From contig NZ_KB894690.1 of NCBI RefSeq assembly GCF_000374565.1, positions 86,820 to 150,819 on the forward strand: a DNA stretch of 64,000 nucleotides, in the 5' to 3' direction. This stretch comes from Siminovitchia fordii DSM 16014 = CIP 108821. GTDB taxonomy: Bacteria; Bacillota; Bacilli; Bacillales; Bacillaceae_C. Under the pieces are notes generated by a model. It saw only the letters and a program-made list of their open reading frames with translations, was not told where the DNA came from and made no database searches. Position numbers and translations under genes: made by a program. Of the stretch, positions 36,529 through 44,580 are shown piece after piece (position 1 is the stretch's first letter; each line of letters opens with the position of its first letter).

Positions 36529-37503
36529 ATGTTGCAGGATAAAGTGCTGCAGGAAGACTGGCTCGTCGCCTGCCGATCACAAGATGTAAAAGAGAAGCCG
36601 ATCCAGGTCATATTAATGGGAGAGCGCCTGGCGATCTTTAGAAACAGTAATGGCATCCATGCGTTTAAGGATCTTTGCATCCATCGGGGAGCAGCTTTGT
36701 CATTGGGAGAGGTTAAAAACGATTGCCTTGTTTGCCCTTATCATGCATGGGAATATGATGAGAGCGGCAACTGTATTAAAATTCCACAGTTACCGGAAGG
36801 AAAGCCCATTCCCAAAAAGGCTAAAGCGGTCCGATATGCTTGTGTAGAGAAATATGGTTTCATCTGGGTGAATCTCGCAGGCAATCAGCCGGAATTTTTC
36901 CCATATCCTGAAATGGATGGAACCCAATTCCGCAATGTTATTTGGGGACCGCAGGAAGTACAGGCCAAGCCGCCCCGTATCATTGAAAATTTTCTTGATG
37001 TCGGTCATCTGGCTGTTGTCCATCAGGGTTACTTAGGAACGGAAACCCATCGTGAAATAGAAAATTATAAAGTTCATCAGAAAGACGGACGAATATATTC
37101 TGATGAAATTGCTATTTTTCAACCGGATCCAGACGGCTCAGGACAAGCGAAATATGTTTATTACACCTACGAAATCCTTCGCCCTTTCACCGTGCGTTTT
37201 ACAAAAAGGGATCGTGAAAATGATACGCTCATGACCATTTTGCTGACTGTCCGCCCCGTGGATGAAGAGACTTCCATTGCCTATGGCATTTTATCATTCA
37301 ACTATGAAACAGGGTTATCTGATGAGGAGATCGTCGCATTCCAGGATGAAATTTTCTCACAAGACAAGCCAATCGTCCAAAATCAAAAACCTGAAGAACT
37401 CCCGCTTGATCTTCAAGTGGAGCTGTCTCTTGTTTCCGACCGTGTAAGCATTGCTTATAGACAGTATTTAAAGGAACTCGGAGTTGTACTAGGAACTGCA
37501 TAA
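36529..37503 (+). CDS. Rieske [2Fe-2S] non-heme iron oxygenase (large-subunit type)
   Basis: A 324-aa ring-hydroxylating/demethylating oxygenase. The Rieske cluster ligands are Cys50-x-His52 (CIHRG) and Cys69-x-x-His72 (CPYHAWEYD). The mononuclear iron site is Asp157, His160 and His165 in NFLDVGHLAVVH. Length and layout fit the VanA/PobA/N-demethylase group. It needs an external reductase, which is not adjacent. GAGGAGG precedes the ATG at 36529. Its divergence from a purine permease over a PurR-like operator suggests a purine-related substrate, for example N-demethylation of a methylated purine; this is inference. Confidence 0.88.
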   Translation: MLQDKVLQEDWLVACRSQDVKEKPIQVILMGERLAIFRNSNGIHAFKDLCIHRGAALSLGEVKNDCLVCPYHAWEYDESGNCIKIPQLPEGKPIPKKAKAVRYACVEKYGFIWVNLAGNQPEFFPYPEMDGTQFRNVIWGPQEVQAKPPRIIENFLDVGHLAVVHQGYLGTETHREIENYKVHQKDGRIYSDEIAIFQPDPDGSGQAKYVYYTYEILRPFTVRFTKRDRENDTLMTILLTVRPVDEETSIAYGILSFNYETGLSDEEIVAFQDEIFSQDKPIVQNQKPEELPLDLQVELSLVSDRVSIAYRQYLKELGVVLGTA

Positions 37504-37511
37504 TAATAATA

Positions 37512-37552
37512 AGCTCCCACTGCTTGTATTTTGCGCGGGAGTTTTTTTATTG
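37512..37552 (+). terminator. Terminator after the Rieske oxygenase gene
   Basis: CTCCC/GGGAG stem extended by TGC/GCG-type pairs and followed by seven T. Confidence 0.75.
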
Positions 37553-37604
37553 TATAGGAAATTAAAAACCGTTTAGGTTCGTTGTTACTTAACATTTATT
37601 TGTG

Positions 37605-37925
37605 CTACGTCCGGCTCCGATGGACAGGACGTCCTAGTGCCGCAGGAGCCACAGGAAGTGGCGGTTTTAGGCGGCCAGGCGCCATCGGCTCGAGGTCATA
37701 AGCCTGCGATGAAGCTAATCAGGAAGAATGTGCTCCTGAGCCATAGTTTATTCGAGGAAGCGCAGTTCACCTCGTCGCAAAGCTGCATGAAGTATATTAA
37801 AGGAAGTTGCACATGATGTGATTGAAGTTAATTGCTTCCCTATGGTGGCTGAAAAGCTCCCTCATCAAAATTCGACTTGTGCTTGTCGCGTAAGGCTGCA
37901 CACCTTGCGCTTTTCTTATTTTGCA
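37605..37925 (+). repeat. Degenerate intergenic repeat, copy B (about 320 bp)
   Basis: Shares with the copy at 38.5-38.9 kb, in the same order and orientation: GGCTCCGATGGACAGGA / AGCTCCGAGGGACAGGA, CTAGTGCC, GGCGGCCAGGC, TCGGCTCGAGGTCA / TCGGCTCAAGGTCA, CGCAAAGCTGCATGAAG / TGCAAAGCTGCATGAAG, GATGTGATTG, TGGTGGCTGAAAAGCTCCCT / GATGGCTGAGGAACTGCCT, TTCGACT, and TGCACACCTTGCGCTTTTCT / TGCACGCCTTGCACTTTTCT. No coding sequence is evident. The rest of the gap to 38112 has nothing recognisable. Confidence 0.8.
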
Positions 37926-38112
37926 TAAATTTAGCATCAAAGCGAAGCTTCAATTAGATAAGAGATTAAGCCGACTTGGAAAGTCCAGCAATCATATTGC
38001 CCCGAATCCTTCAAGCTTTGCCAAAAGAGGCCATACTTCTAGTGCTTGTATCCTTTATGTCTATAAGATTCTCACATAAGATGTTATAGACTTCAAAGGA
38101 GGGAGATATCAA

Positions 38113-38367
38113 ATGTCGGTTGAACACTATCATTCATTGTGTCACAGACATATGGGGAGAGCAGTAGAAATTAGAACTCGCGATGGGAGATTCCACAGGG
38201 GCATTATTAGGCATGTTTCTCCCCACAGAGTCTATTTAGAGCCGATAGGCCCTAGAAGAGGCGGTTTCGGCTATGGCTTTGGCGGATTTGGATATGGCTG
38301 GTGGGGTTTTGGTGCGGGTATTGCCCTGGGCTTTATTGCCGGAATTTCTTTACTTTGGTGGTGGTAG
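38113..38367 (+). CDS. Small protein with Sm-like N-terminus and Gly/aromatic-rich hydrophobic tail
   Basis: An 84-aa protein. Residues 14-46 (MGRAVEIRTRDGRFHRGIIR onward, then HVSPHRVYLEPIG) have the G-x-x-V-x-I-x-T-x-D-G-x-x-x-x-G-I-I pattern seen in small Sm/LSM-like beta barrels. The rest is a Gly/Phe/Tyr/Trp-rich run (GGFGYGFGGFGYGWWGFG) leading into a hydrophobic segment (GIALGFIAGISLLWWW). AAAGGAGGGAG is an excellent ribosome site. It is flanked on both sides by direct copies of the same intergenic repeat. Short proteins of this shape are known in Bacillus and often spore-associated, but no function can be assigned. Confidence 0.85.
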   Translation: MSVEHYHSLCHRHMGRAVEIRTRDGRFHRGIIRHVSPHRVYLEPIGPRRGGFGYGFGGFGYGWWGFGAGIALGFIAGISLLWWW

Positions 38368-38395
38368 TTATTGCCCAACCCATTATATGAGGGCG

Positions 38396-38434
38396 GTCCA
38401 ACTAGCACAATGCTAGTTGGACTGTTTATCTTTT
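38396..38434 (+). terminator. Terminator after the Gly-rich small protein
   Basis: A perfect 12-bp stem GTCCAACTAGCA/TGCTAGTTGGAC with a three-base loop and a loose T-rich tail. Confidence 0.75.
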
Positions 38435-38487
38435 ATAAAGATTTGAAAGTATAAAATTTGACCAATCCTTAAATTCAAAAGCTAGTA

Positions 38488-38890
38488 GGTGTTATCTCTA
38501 GCTCCGAGGGACAGGAAGTACTAGTACAAGCGAAGCGACAGGTTGTCGCATCCTGATCCTGCCGAAGCCACAGAGAACTAGGAAAGCTTCGAGAGCGTAC
38601 ATCGCACGAAGGAAAAGCTTCAGCTTTTTCGGGGATGTCGCGAACTGAAGCGGCGACGTGCAGGACGCACTAGTGCCACCGAAGCGACAGGATGTCGCGA
38701 ACTGAGGCGGCCAGGCCCAATCGGCTCAAGGTCAACAAGCTTCAAAGAAGCACATGTTTCCCTCGTTGCAAAGCTGCATGAAGAAAAAACGGAGATGTTT
38801 CTTACGATGTGATTGGAATCAGCTGTTTTACTGTGATGGCTGAGGAACTGCCTCCTCGAATTTCGACTAAGCCTGCACGCCTTGCACTTT
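38488..38890 (+). repeat. Degenerate intergenic repeat, copy C (about 400 bp)
   Basis: Same blocks as copy B, in the same order, plus extra internal duplications: GAAGCGACAGGTTGTCGC and GAAGCGACAGGATGTCGC, and GATGTCGCGAACTGAAGCGG with GATGTCGCGAACTGAGGCGG. GC content is visibly higher than in the flanking DNA. It runs up to the 3' end of the minus-strand protease-like gene. No gene inside. Confidence 0.8.
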
Positions 38891-38891
38891 T

Positions 38892-39671
38892 CTAATATGC
38901 AAAGCTTACAAATTTTTCAGAATGTATGCTTAGCAGATCTTTGCTTGATAACCCTTTAGATTCCATATATTGATTCACTAAGTAATATCCGACGCAGTAA
39001 CCTGCCATTTTGGGGTACGAACGCAGGCCATACATTATGTCCTGATGTTTGGCGCTCACTTTCAAAGTACTTCTGTTAGGGTATACCAATCTTCTCCATA
39101 TTTTCTTCAATTCTTCATTTGAATAGTAGGAGGTCCAGTTGGACATAAATTCCGCTCCAAATCTTTCACGGACAGCATTTTCAGCCATGCCTTCCAAAAT
39201 AATGGTATCTAGTAATACATATTCTTCTTCGTCTTTATGATATTTGGATAAGCGGCAAGCATGATTATATTCATGCGTAAATAATGACCTGATTTCTGCC
39301 TCATTATTTTCTTCAGAGACAAACAGGAATAATTTATCCTTAAAAGCCAGCCCTGACTTCCCGCGAAATTCCTGGTTTAAGATTTCATTAGTTGTATCTG
39401 ACGGAAAAATAAAAACCGGGATTCTTGGACCTTCCCAAACCTTTTGAAGTTTCATTTTTTCATCTTGTACAATGTCCCATACTTTATTTTCCTTTAATTT
39501 TTTTACCGCAAAGCTTCCAGTTTTTTGAGGAGTATACATTCCATGGAAAGTTAAGTAATCATAAATTTCGGAGGCGGAAGCCCCATCAAAATGAATTTTT
39601 ATCTTTTCACATATTTTTACAGGGTCATCGTATAGATCGGACAACCATCTGTCTGTTCTCATCACGCTCAT
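38892..39671 (-). CDS. DUF2268-type putative zinc-dependent protease
   Basis: A 259-aa protein of the DUF2268 family, predicted to be a Zn protease. The metal-binding HExxH appears as LFTHEYNHACRLSKYH, and the following LLDTIILEGMAENAVRERFG supplies a downstream acidic residue, as in gluzincins. It begins with VMRTDRWL, the common N-terminus of the family, and GMRSYPKMAGYCVGYYLVNQYM-like GLRSYPKMAGYCVGYYLV near the end. ATG at 39671 is chosen because AAGGATGG is 5 bases upstream; a longer frame adds 22 residues. No signal peptide. Substrate unknown. Confidence 0.85.
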   Translation of the reverse strand: MSVMRTDRWLSDLYDDPVKICEKIKIHFDGASASEIYDYLTFHGMYTPQKTGSFAVKKLKENKVWDIVQDEKMKLQKVWEGPRIPVFIFPSDTTNEILNQEFRGKSGLAFKDKLFLFVSEENNEAEIRSLFTHEYNHACRLSKYHKDEEEYVLLDTIILEGMAENAVRERFGAEFMSNWTSYYSNEELKKIWRRLVYPNRSTLKVSAKHQDIMYGLRSYPKMAGYCVGYYLVNQYMESKGLSSKDLLSIHSEKFVSFAY

Positions 39672-39936
39672 ATCAACCATCCTTATCAGCTCGCCATTTA
39701 ACATACAGTATGCATTGATCATATATGAGTTGCGCAAAGGTTTTTACCAACATCGCCAGAGTTATGGTTTGGCGGCTTCCCATAAACATCTCTTTTGAAT
39801 ACCATATATCAGATTTCAGATAGGCAGTCTTTACAACAAATGCGGGACTGAAAAGTGAGCAGGAGATTATTAGGCTGCGGAATATTTAAATTCACTGCTT
39901 AAACGAACATGGTAAACCGGGAAGAAAGGAGTTGAA

Positions 39937-40392
39937 ATGTCGATGACCATTAGAAAAGCCAGTAGACGCGAGACCCAAAAGATATTGGATTATTCTCTGC
40001 AAGTATTAAAAGAAGCAACAATGGGGCATGTAAAACCTAGTAAAGAAAAAGCCAGTGAAATGGTGGCTCCAATTTTGGGTGGAGGGGGATTCTACCTCGT
40101 TCATGTTGAAAATAACGTTGTTCAGGGCTGGATTGGTGTAGGAAGTACATTGGACTATCACACAGATGAAATCGTCGGGGTTCTTCCGGAAATATACGTG
40201 CTTCCTCAATACCGTAAGCGGGGTATCGCAGAAAAGCTGTGCAATGAAGCATTAAAGCATCTTCAAGAAGAGGGCTTTAAAAGGGTACAGTTAAATGTGT
40301 TTGAAGGAAACCCCTCGAAATATCTATGCCAAAAACTCGGCTTTCAAGAAATAGTCATATTAATGGAGAAGAAGTTGGATAACGACAATTAG
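39937..40392 (+). CDS. GNAT-family N-acetyltransferase
   Basis: A 151-aa acetyl-CoA-dependent acetyltransferase. The acetyl-CoA pyrophosphate-binding loop is PQYRKRGIAEKLCNEAL (Q/RxxGxG/A pattern), preceded by the strand GVLPEIYVL and followed by VQLNVFEGNPSKYLCQKLGFQE, the classic end of the fold. AAGGAG is the ribosome site. Spacing indicates a single-gene unit. The acceptor (amine, antibiotic or protein) is unknown. Confidence 0.9.
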   Translation: MSMTIRKASRRETQKILDYSLQVLKEATMGHVKPSKEKASEMVAPILGGGGFYLVHVENNVVQGWIGVGSTLDYHTDEIVGVLPEIYVLPQYRKRGIAEKLCNEALKHLQEEGFKRVQLNVFEGNPSKYLCQKLGFQEIVILMEKKLDNDN

Positions 40393-40416
40393 TCATACAA
40401 ACACCTCCCATATTTA

Positions 40417-40458
40417 AAAGAAGTTCCTTAGTCGCTGATCAGAACTTTCTTCTTTTTC
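40417..40458 (+). terminator. Terminator after the GNAT gene
   Basis: AAGAAGTTC/GAACTTTCTT stem with one bulge, followed by CTTTTTC. Confidence 0.65.
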
Positions 40459-40523
40459 TCTGGGGCATTTGCTCCCCTCTTGAATACCATAAAAGAGACT
40501 TCAAAAAAAAGGGCGGGAATGAA

Positions 40524-41237
40524 TTGGAGACCACATATTTAAATTGCTTGGCCTTATTCGGGGTTGGAGGTGCTCATCCCGGCGGTCTTAACCTTACAAG
40601 AAGGGTTTTATCCAAAGAAAAAATTAATGGTGACTCAAAAATTCTTGATGTCGGTTGTGGTACAGGGCAAACCTCTGCATATATAGCAAAGCAATATGGA
40701 TGTCATGTAACAGCATTAGATAACAACAGGATCATGTTGGAAAAAGCCGGAAAAAGGTTCCAATCTATGAATCTTCCGGTAGAAATCCAGCATGGCAGCG
40801 CTGAAAACCTCCCCTTTCAAAATGATACATTCGATTTCATATTATCCGAATCCGTCACTGCATTTACAGACGTAACAAAAACAGTTCCAGAATATAACCG
40901 TGTCTTAAAGGCAAATGGGGTATTACTTGCCATTGAAATGGTTCGAAACACTGATGTTTCCGAGAATCAAATGCAGGAGATCTTGGACTTTTATGGGGTT
41001 AAACAATTACTTGATGAACAGGAGTGGCGTACCCATTTTGAAAAAGCTGGATTTAATCACATCGAAATGGAAGAAGTTGAACTCCACCCTGATATTCATA
41101 AAATAGAAGTTTCCAATGATTACTCACTTTCAACGCATATTGACCCTTCGTTCTATGAGGTTTTTGAGAAACATCATCATTTGTCGATTGTTTATAAGGA
41201 TGTTTTAGGCTGTGGTGTATTCAGATGCAGTATTTGA
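40524..41237 (+). CDS. Class I SAM-dependent methyltransferase
   Basis: A 237-aa UbiE/Methyltransf_11-type enzyme. SAM motif I is ILDVGCGTGQTSAYIA, the acidic residue ending strand 2 is in VTALDNN, and motif II/III regions are HGSAENLPFQNDTFDFILSESV and EYNRVLKANGVLLAIEM. TTG start at 40524 preceded by GGGCGGGA. The sequence resembles small-molecule methyltransferases common in Bacillus; substrate not evident. Ends at a strong terminator. Confidence 0.88.
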   Translation: METTYLNCLALFGVGGAHPGGLNLTRRVLSKEKINGDSKILDVGCGTGQTSAYIAKQYGCHVTALDNNRIMLEKAGKRFQSMNLPVEIQHGSAENLPFQNDTFDFILSESVTAFTDVTKTVPEYNRVLKANGVLLAIEMVRNTDVSENQMQEILDFYGVKQLLDEQEWRTHFEKAGFNHIEMEEVELHPDIHKIEVSNDYSLSTHIDPSFYEVFEKHHHLSIVYKDVLGCGVFRCSI

Positions 41238-41249
41238 AACTGCCTGTTA

Positions 41250-41284
41250 AAAACTCTCGCTGTGATGCTCAGCGGGAGTTTTTC
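41250..41284 (+). terminator. Terminator after the methyltransferase gene
   Basis: AACTCTCGCTG/CAGCGGGAGTT stem (one G-T pair) with five T. Confidence 0.9.
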
Positions 41285-41548
41285 CTTTCCTAGAAGTACA
41301 CTGCCTTTCTCAGTGCATTTCTTTCCGAACTTTTTGACTTTCAGGAAGTGTGTCTGAAAATGAACGTCCCTGAAAGGGAAGGGACCGCAGCTGTTTTAAA
41401 GTAGCTTTTACAGGTGGTTGTATAGGAACACCGGAAAAAACAATAAAGTGTTGAAGTGCCTTAAATACACTATTTTGGAGGTGAATATTAAAAAATACAT
41501 GTGCTAATATGAAGTAAGATAGTTTAATTTTCAGGTGGTGACAGGTAA
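41285..41548 (+). other. Intergenic region upstream of the VanR-like gene
   Basis: No gene is supported. CCCTGAAAGGGAAGGGACC forms a small imperfect hairpin, and TTTTGGAGGTGAATATT looks like a ribosome site without a usable frame. TAATAT near 41511 could be the -10 of the downstream operon. Confidence 0.35.
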
Positions 41549-42232
41549 GTGACTACGATTCTAGTGGCCGACGATGATAGTGCCATTGCGGACTTGGTGA
41601 CCTTGCATATCGAAAAGGAAGGATATCAAACCATTAAAGCTTTTAACGGAATAGAAGCACTTAAGGCCATACAATCTCAACATATCGACTTGGCCATATT
41701 GGATATCATGATGCCGGAAATGGATGGATATGAGGTTGTTAAAAAGTTAAGGGAGCAACATCATCTTCCAGTGATTTTTTTAAGCGCCAAGGCATCTGAT
41801 TTGGATAAAATAACCGGTCTTGTCATGGGGGCAGATGATTACATGGTAAAGCCGTTCAATCCAATGGAACTTGTAGCCCGAGTGAATGCCCAGCTTCGGC
41901 GGTCTAAACTGATAGATCAATCCATGGAAAAAAATGAAATCGTATCAGGAGGGTTGGTCATAAATTCAGATGAGCGGACAGTTAAACTATACGGTGAATT
42001 AATTGAATTGACTCCAAAGGAATTCGATATTCTTTATCTGTTGGCAAGCTATCCAAATAAGGTATTCAGCACGGAAAACATTTTTCGGAATGTATGGGGT
42101 GAATCCTATTTTGGCAACAGTAACACGGTCATGGTACACATTCGGGGGTTGAGAAAGAAGCTGAAAGAAGTTGAAAATAAAAATAAGTTCATTGCAACTG
42201 TTTGGGGAATTGGGTACAAGTTCAATGCGTAA
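41549..42232 (+). CDS. vanR: VanR-type response regulator
   Basis: An OmpR-family regulator (227 aa): acidic pocket ADDDS, phospho-acceptor Asp52 in LAILDIMMPEMDGYEVV, Ser in IFLSAKASD, Lys in VKPFNPMELVARVNAQLRR, and winged helix LTPKEFDILYLLASYPNKVFS with NTVMVHIRGLRKKL. The VKPFNPxELVARVxAQLRR stretch and the D-rich start are characteristic of VanR relatives. GTG start with AGGTAA upstream. It overlaps the kinase gene by 8 bp, and a VanY-type carboxypeptidase follows, so it likely controls cell-wall precursor trimming. Confidence 0.9.
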   Translation: MTTILVADDDSAIADLVTLHIEKEGYQTIKAFNGIEALKAIQSQHIDLAILDIMMPEMDGYEVVKKLREQHHLPVIFLSAKASDLDKITGLVMGADDYMVKPFNPMELVARVNAQLRRSKLIDQSMEKNEIVSGGLVINSDERTVKLYGELIELTPKEFDILYLLASYPNKVFSTENIFRNVWGESYFGNSNTVMVHIRGLRKKLKEVENKNKFIATVWGIGYKFNA

Positions 42233-43319
42233 TATTTTTCGGAGTTTTCGAACCCAGATGATCATCCGTCTTTGTACCAGCATGGCTGCCGCCGGAGGCA
42301 TTACATACGGACTTTATAAAATTCTTCAGGTTTACTATCAAACAGAGGTGAAGGCAGAAGATTCCCTGGCGCAAATTCGCCGGATGATAGCCAGTATAGG
42401 AGATATCAATTTTTTCCTCATCATTTTTATTCCGCTTGCTGTCATGTTTTTCTTTTTTCTGACCAAATCTTATAATTTGTTTTTCAAGGAGATTTCCACA
42501 GGAATTCACCAGCTTGCAAACGGTGACTTTAATACCCGCATACATATCAGGACGAATGATGAATTTGGCGATATTGCGAAGGACATTAACAGAGCAGGAG
42601 AAAAGCTGAAGGCATCATTGGAGCGAGGAGACTTTGCCGAAAGCAGCAAGGATCAGTTGATTGTCAATTTGGCTCATGATCTGCGTACCCCGCTGACATC
42701 TGTATTAGGCTATTTGGACTTGGTTTTAAAGGAGAAAAATCTAAATGAAGACCAAATGAAGCACTACTTGAAAATAGCCCATACGAAATCTGTCAGGTTG
42801 GAAAAACTCATTGACGAATTATTCGAAGTGTCGAGGTTAAATTATGGGATGTTAAAAATGGAGAAGGAACCGTTGGATCTCGGAGAATTACTTTTTCAAT
42901 TGAAAGAGGAATTTTACCCGGTATTTGAAAATAACCGAGTGACAGCCAGAATGAATATCGCTCAGAGATTACAAATATTCGGTGACGGAGAAATGTTGGC
43001 CAGGGTATTTGAAAATCTTCTATCAAACGCGGTACGCTACGGGTCTGACGGCGAGTTTATTGACATAAAGGGGTATGTTGAAGAAAGGGATGCTGTCGTG
43101 GAAGTGATCAATTATGGAAATTATATCACTCCCGAGAACTTGACGCATATTTTTGATGTCTTTTATACAGGGGACAGGTCCAGATCTGATAATCATGGCA
43201 GCACAGGGCTTGGTTTGTTCATTGTCAAAAATATCGTGGAACAGCATCAAGGCACCATCACTGCCAAAAGCGATCCGGTCCATACAACATTTGCAGTGCG
43301 CCTCCCTATGAAAACTTAA
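42225..43319 (+). CDS. vanS: VanS-type sensor histidine kinase
   Basis: A 364-aa membrane kinase with two N-terminal transmembrane segments (about residues 13-33 and 66-86) and only about 30 extracellular residues between them. This is typical of VanS-like, intramembrane-sensing kinases. HAMP-like region FKEISTGIHQLANGDFNTRI, phospho-acceptor His151 in LAHDLRTPLTSVLGYLDLVL, N-box NLLSNAVRYG, and G box STGLGLFIVKNIVEQHQG. The LAHDLRTPLTSVLGYL segment is close to VanS proteins. Start overlaps the regulator stop. Cognate signal unknown (glycopeptide or envelope stress). Confidence 0.9.
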   Translation: MRNIFRSFRTQMIIRLCTSMAAAGGITYGLYKILQVYYQTEVKAEDSLAQIRRMIASIGDINFFLIIFIPLAVMFFFFLTKSYNLFFKEISTGIHQLANGDFNTRIHIRTNDEFGDIAKDINRAGEKLKASLERGDFAESSKDQLIVNLAHDLRTPLTSVLGYLDLVLKEKNLNEDQMKHYLKIAHTKSVRLEKLIDELFEVSRLNYGMLKMEKEPLDLGELLFQLKEEFYPVFENNRVTARMNIAQRLQIFGDGEMLARVFENLLSNAVRYGSDGEFIDIKGYVEERDAVVEVINYGNYITPENLTHIFDVFYTGDRSRSDNHGSTGLGLFIVKNIVEQHQGTITAKSDPVHTTFAVRLPMKT

Positions 43320-43334
43320 GAAAAACTTAATAGT
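43313..43334 (+). promoter_or_regulatory. Possible regulator-binding direct repeat before vanY
   Basis: AACTTAAGAAA and AACTTAATAGT follow each other with an 11-bp period at the end of the kinase gene and just after it, about 60 bp before the vanY-like start. A direct repeat of helical period fits an OmpR-type site, but no other copy was found to support it. Confidence 0.3.
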
Positions 43335-43391
43335 ATCTTCCCATTTTCTTAAACGTTCTTCCCTACGATGGATTTGTAGGAGGACGATCAT

Positions 43392-44225
43392 ATGAAAAAG
43401 ACAATCTTGGCCATTTTAATTTTACTTTTATTCATTGCAAAATACATAAATTCTGGAGCGGAAATCGACATCGAGGAACCGGATGAAAAAGCGTATGGAT
43501 CCACCATATCAATTGAAAAGCATCAAATTTACTCAGGGCCCTTATTATTGATCAATCAGGATTATCCGATCCAGGAGTCCGGAATGATGAAAGACATCAT
43601 TAATTTATCTGAAAATACCTATCTAACACAAGGGTATGGATTGTTGCAGCCAGATATCAGATTATCGGAAAAAGTGGCGGAGGAATTTTCAAGAATGGTC
43701 AAAGCCGCGAAAAATGATGGTATCAGCCATTTCATGATTAACAGCGGGTTCCGTACTTTTGATGAACAACATCAGCTGTATCTCGATATGGGATCGGAGT
43801 ATGCATTGCCAGCGGGATATAGCGAACATAATGCAGGTTTATCTTTGGATATCGGTTCTTCGGGAATGAAAATGGAAAAAGCACCCGAAGGGAAGTGGCT
43901 TGAAAAAAACGCGTGGAAATATGGGTTTATCCTTCGGTATCCAAAGGATAAGTCCAAGATTACAGGGATAAAATATGAACCGTGGCATTTTCGATATGTC
44001 GGACTGCCGCACAGTGCTATCATTCATCAAGAAAATATGGTTTTGGAACAATACCTGAAGTACGTAAAGGAGAAAAAGAACCTGTTGGTGCGTATCGATG
44101 GGGAGGAGTATGATATTTCATTCTATGATTTAACCGGTCAACCCTCCATTCAGGCACGAGTTGGCAGTACGTACGAAATATCAGGTGATAATATGAACGG
44201 TGTCATCGTTACAAGTTGGGAATAA
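43392..44225 (+). CDS. vanY: VanY-like D-Ala-D-Ala carboxypeptidase
   Basis: A 277-aa membrane-anchored M15B zinc peptidase that removes the terminal D-Ala from peptidoglycan precursors. A short N-terminal anchor (KKTILAILILLLFIAKYI) leads to the catalytic domain: SGFRTFDEQHQLY, Zn ligands His146 and Asp153 in SEHNAGLSLDIG, catalytic Glu196 and ligand His199 in YEPWHFRYVG. AGGAGGA precedes the ATG. No vanH, vanA or vanX gene is nearby, so this VanRSY module should not by itself confer high-level vancomycin resistance; it more likely tunes the wall or gives low-level protection. Confidence 0.93.
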   Translation: MKKTILAILILLLFIAKYINSGAEIDIEEPDEKAYGSTISIEKHQIYSGPLLLINQDYPIQESGMMKDIINLSENTYLTQGYGLLQPDIRLSEKVAEEFSRMVKAAKNDGISHFMINSGFRTFDEQHQLYLDMGSEYALPAGYSEHNAGLSLDIGSSGMKMEKAPEGKWLEKNAWKYGFILRYPKDKSKITGIKYEPWHFRYVGLPHSAIIHQENMVLEQYLKYVKEKKNLLVRIDGEEYDISFYDLTGQPSIQARVGSTYEISGDNMNGVIVTSWE

Positions 44226-44580
44226 TGATACATTTTCCAGCTGATAAAAGGGGCCTGTATATATGCCCATTATCCGTTCCGAAACCGGGTGGGTCGATCA
44301 CTCCGCCAACCTTTCCCTGTATAATACCAGGATTAATATCTCCTTAATGTCTAATGAGGTCAATTTTATTTCTGGCTAATTGGGTGTTTGAACCCAATAA
44401 TATCACCCCTTGAAATCAAAACGCATGATTGATATCTGGGACTTTGAAAATTCAACGAAAAACGACATGATTCGGTAATTTTTTAAGTTTCTTTAAAAGT
44501 TTCTTATCTTTTTTCTTGTAATCTTTTGCTCGCGTGGGTGATAATTGATAATAAGAAGATTTACACAAGGGGAAATGAAC
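44226..44580 (+). other. Intergenic region between vanY and the AI-2E-type gene
   Basis: No gene is supported. ATTGGGT-N6-ACCCAAT (44379-44398) is a clean hairpin without T run and may be an operator or weak terminator. The end of the region is T-rich (TTTTTTAAGTTTCTTTAAAAGTTTC). Confidence 0.35.

Noticed and set aside
41549..44225. Vancomycin-resistance gene cluster
   Set aside because: Only VanR, VanS and VanY-like genes are present; the ligase, dehydrogenase and VanX needed for resistance are absent.
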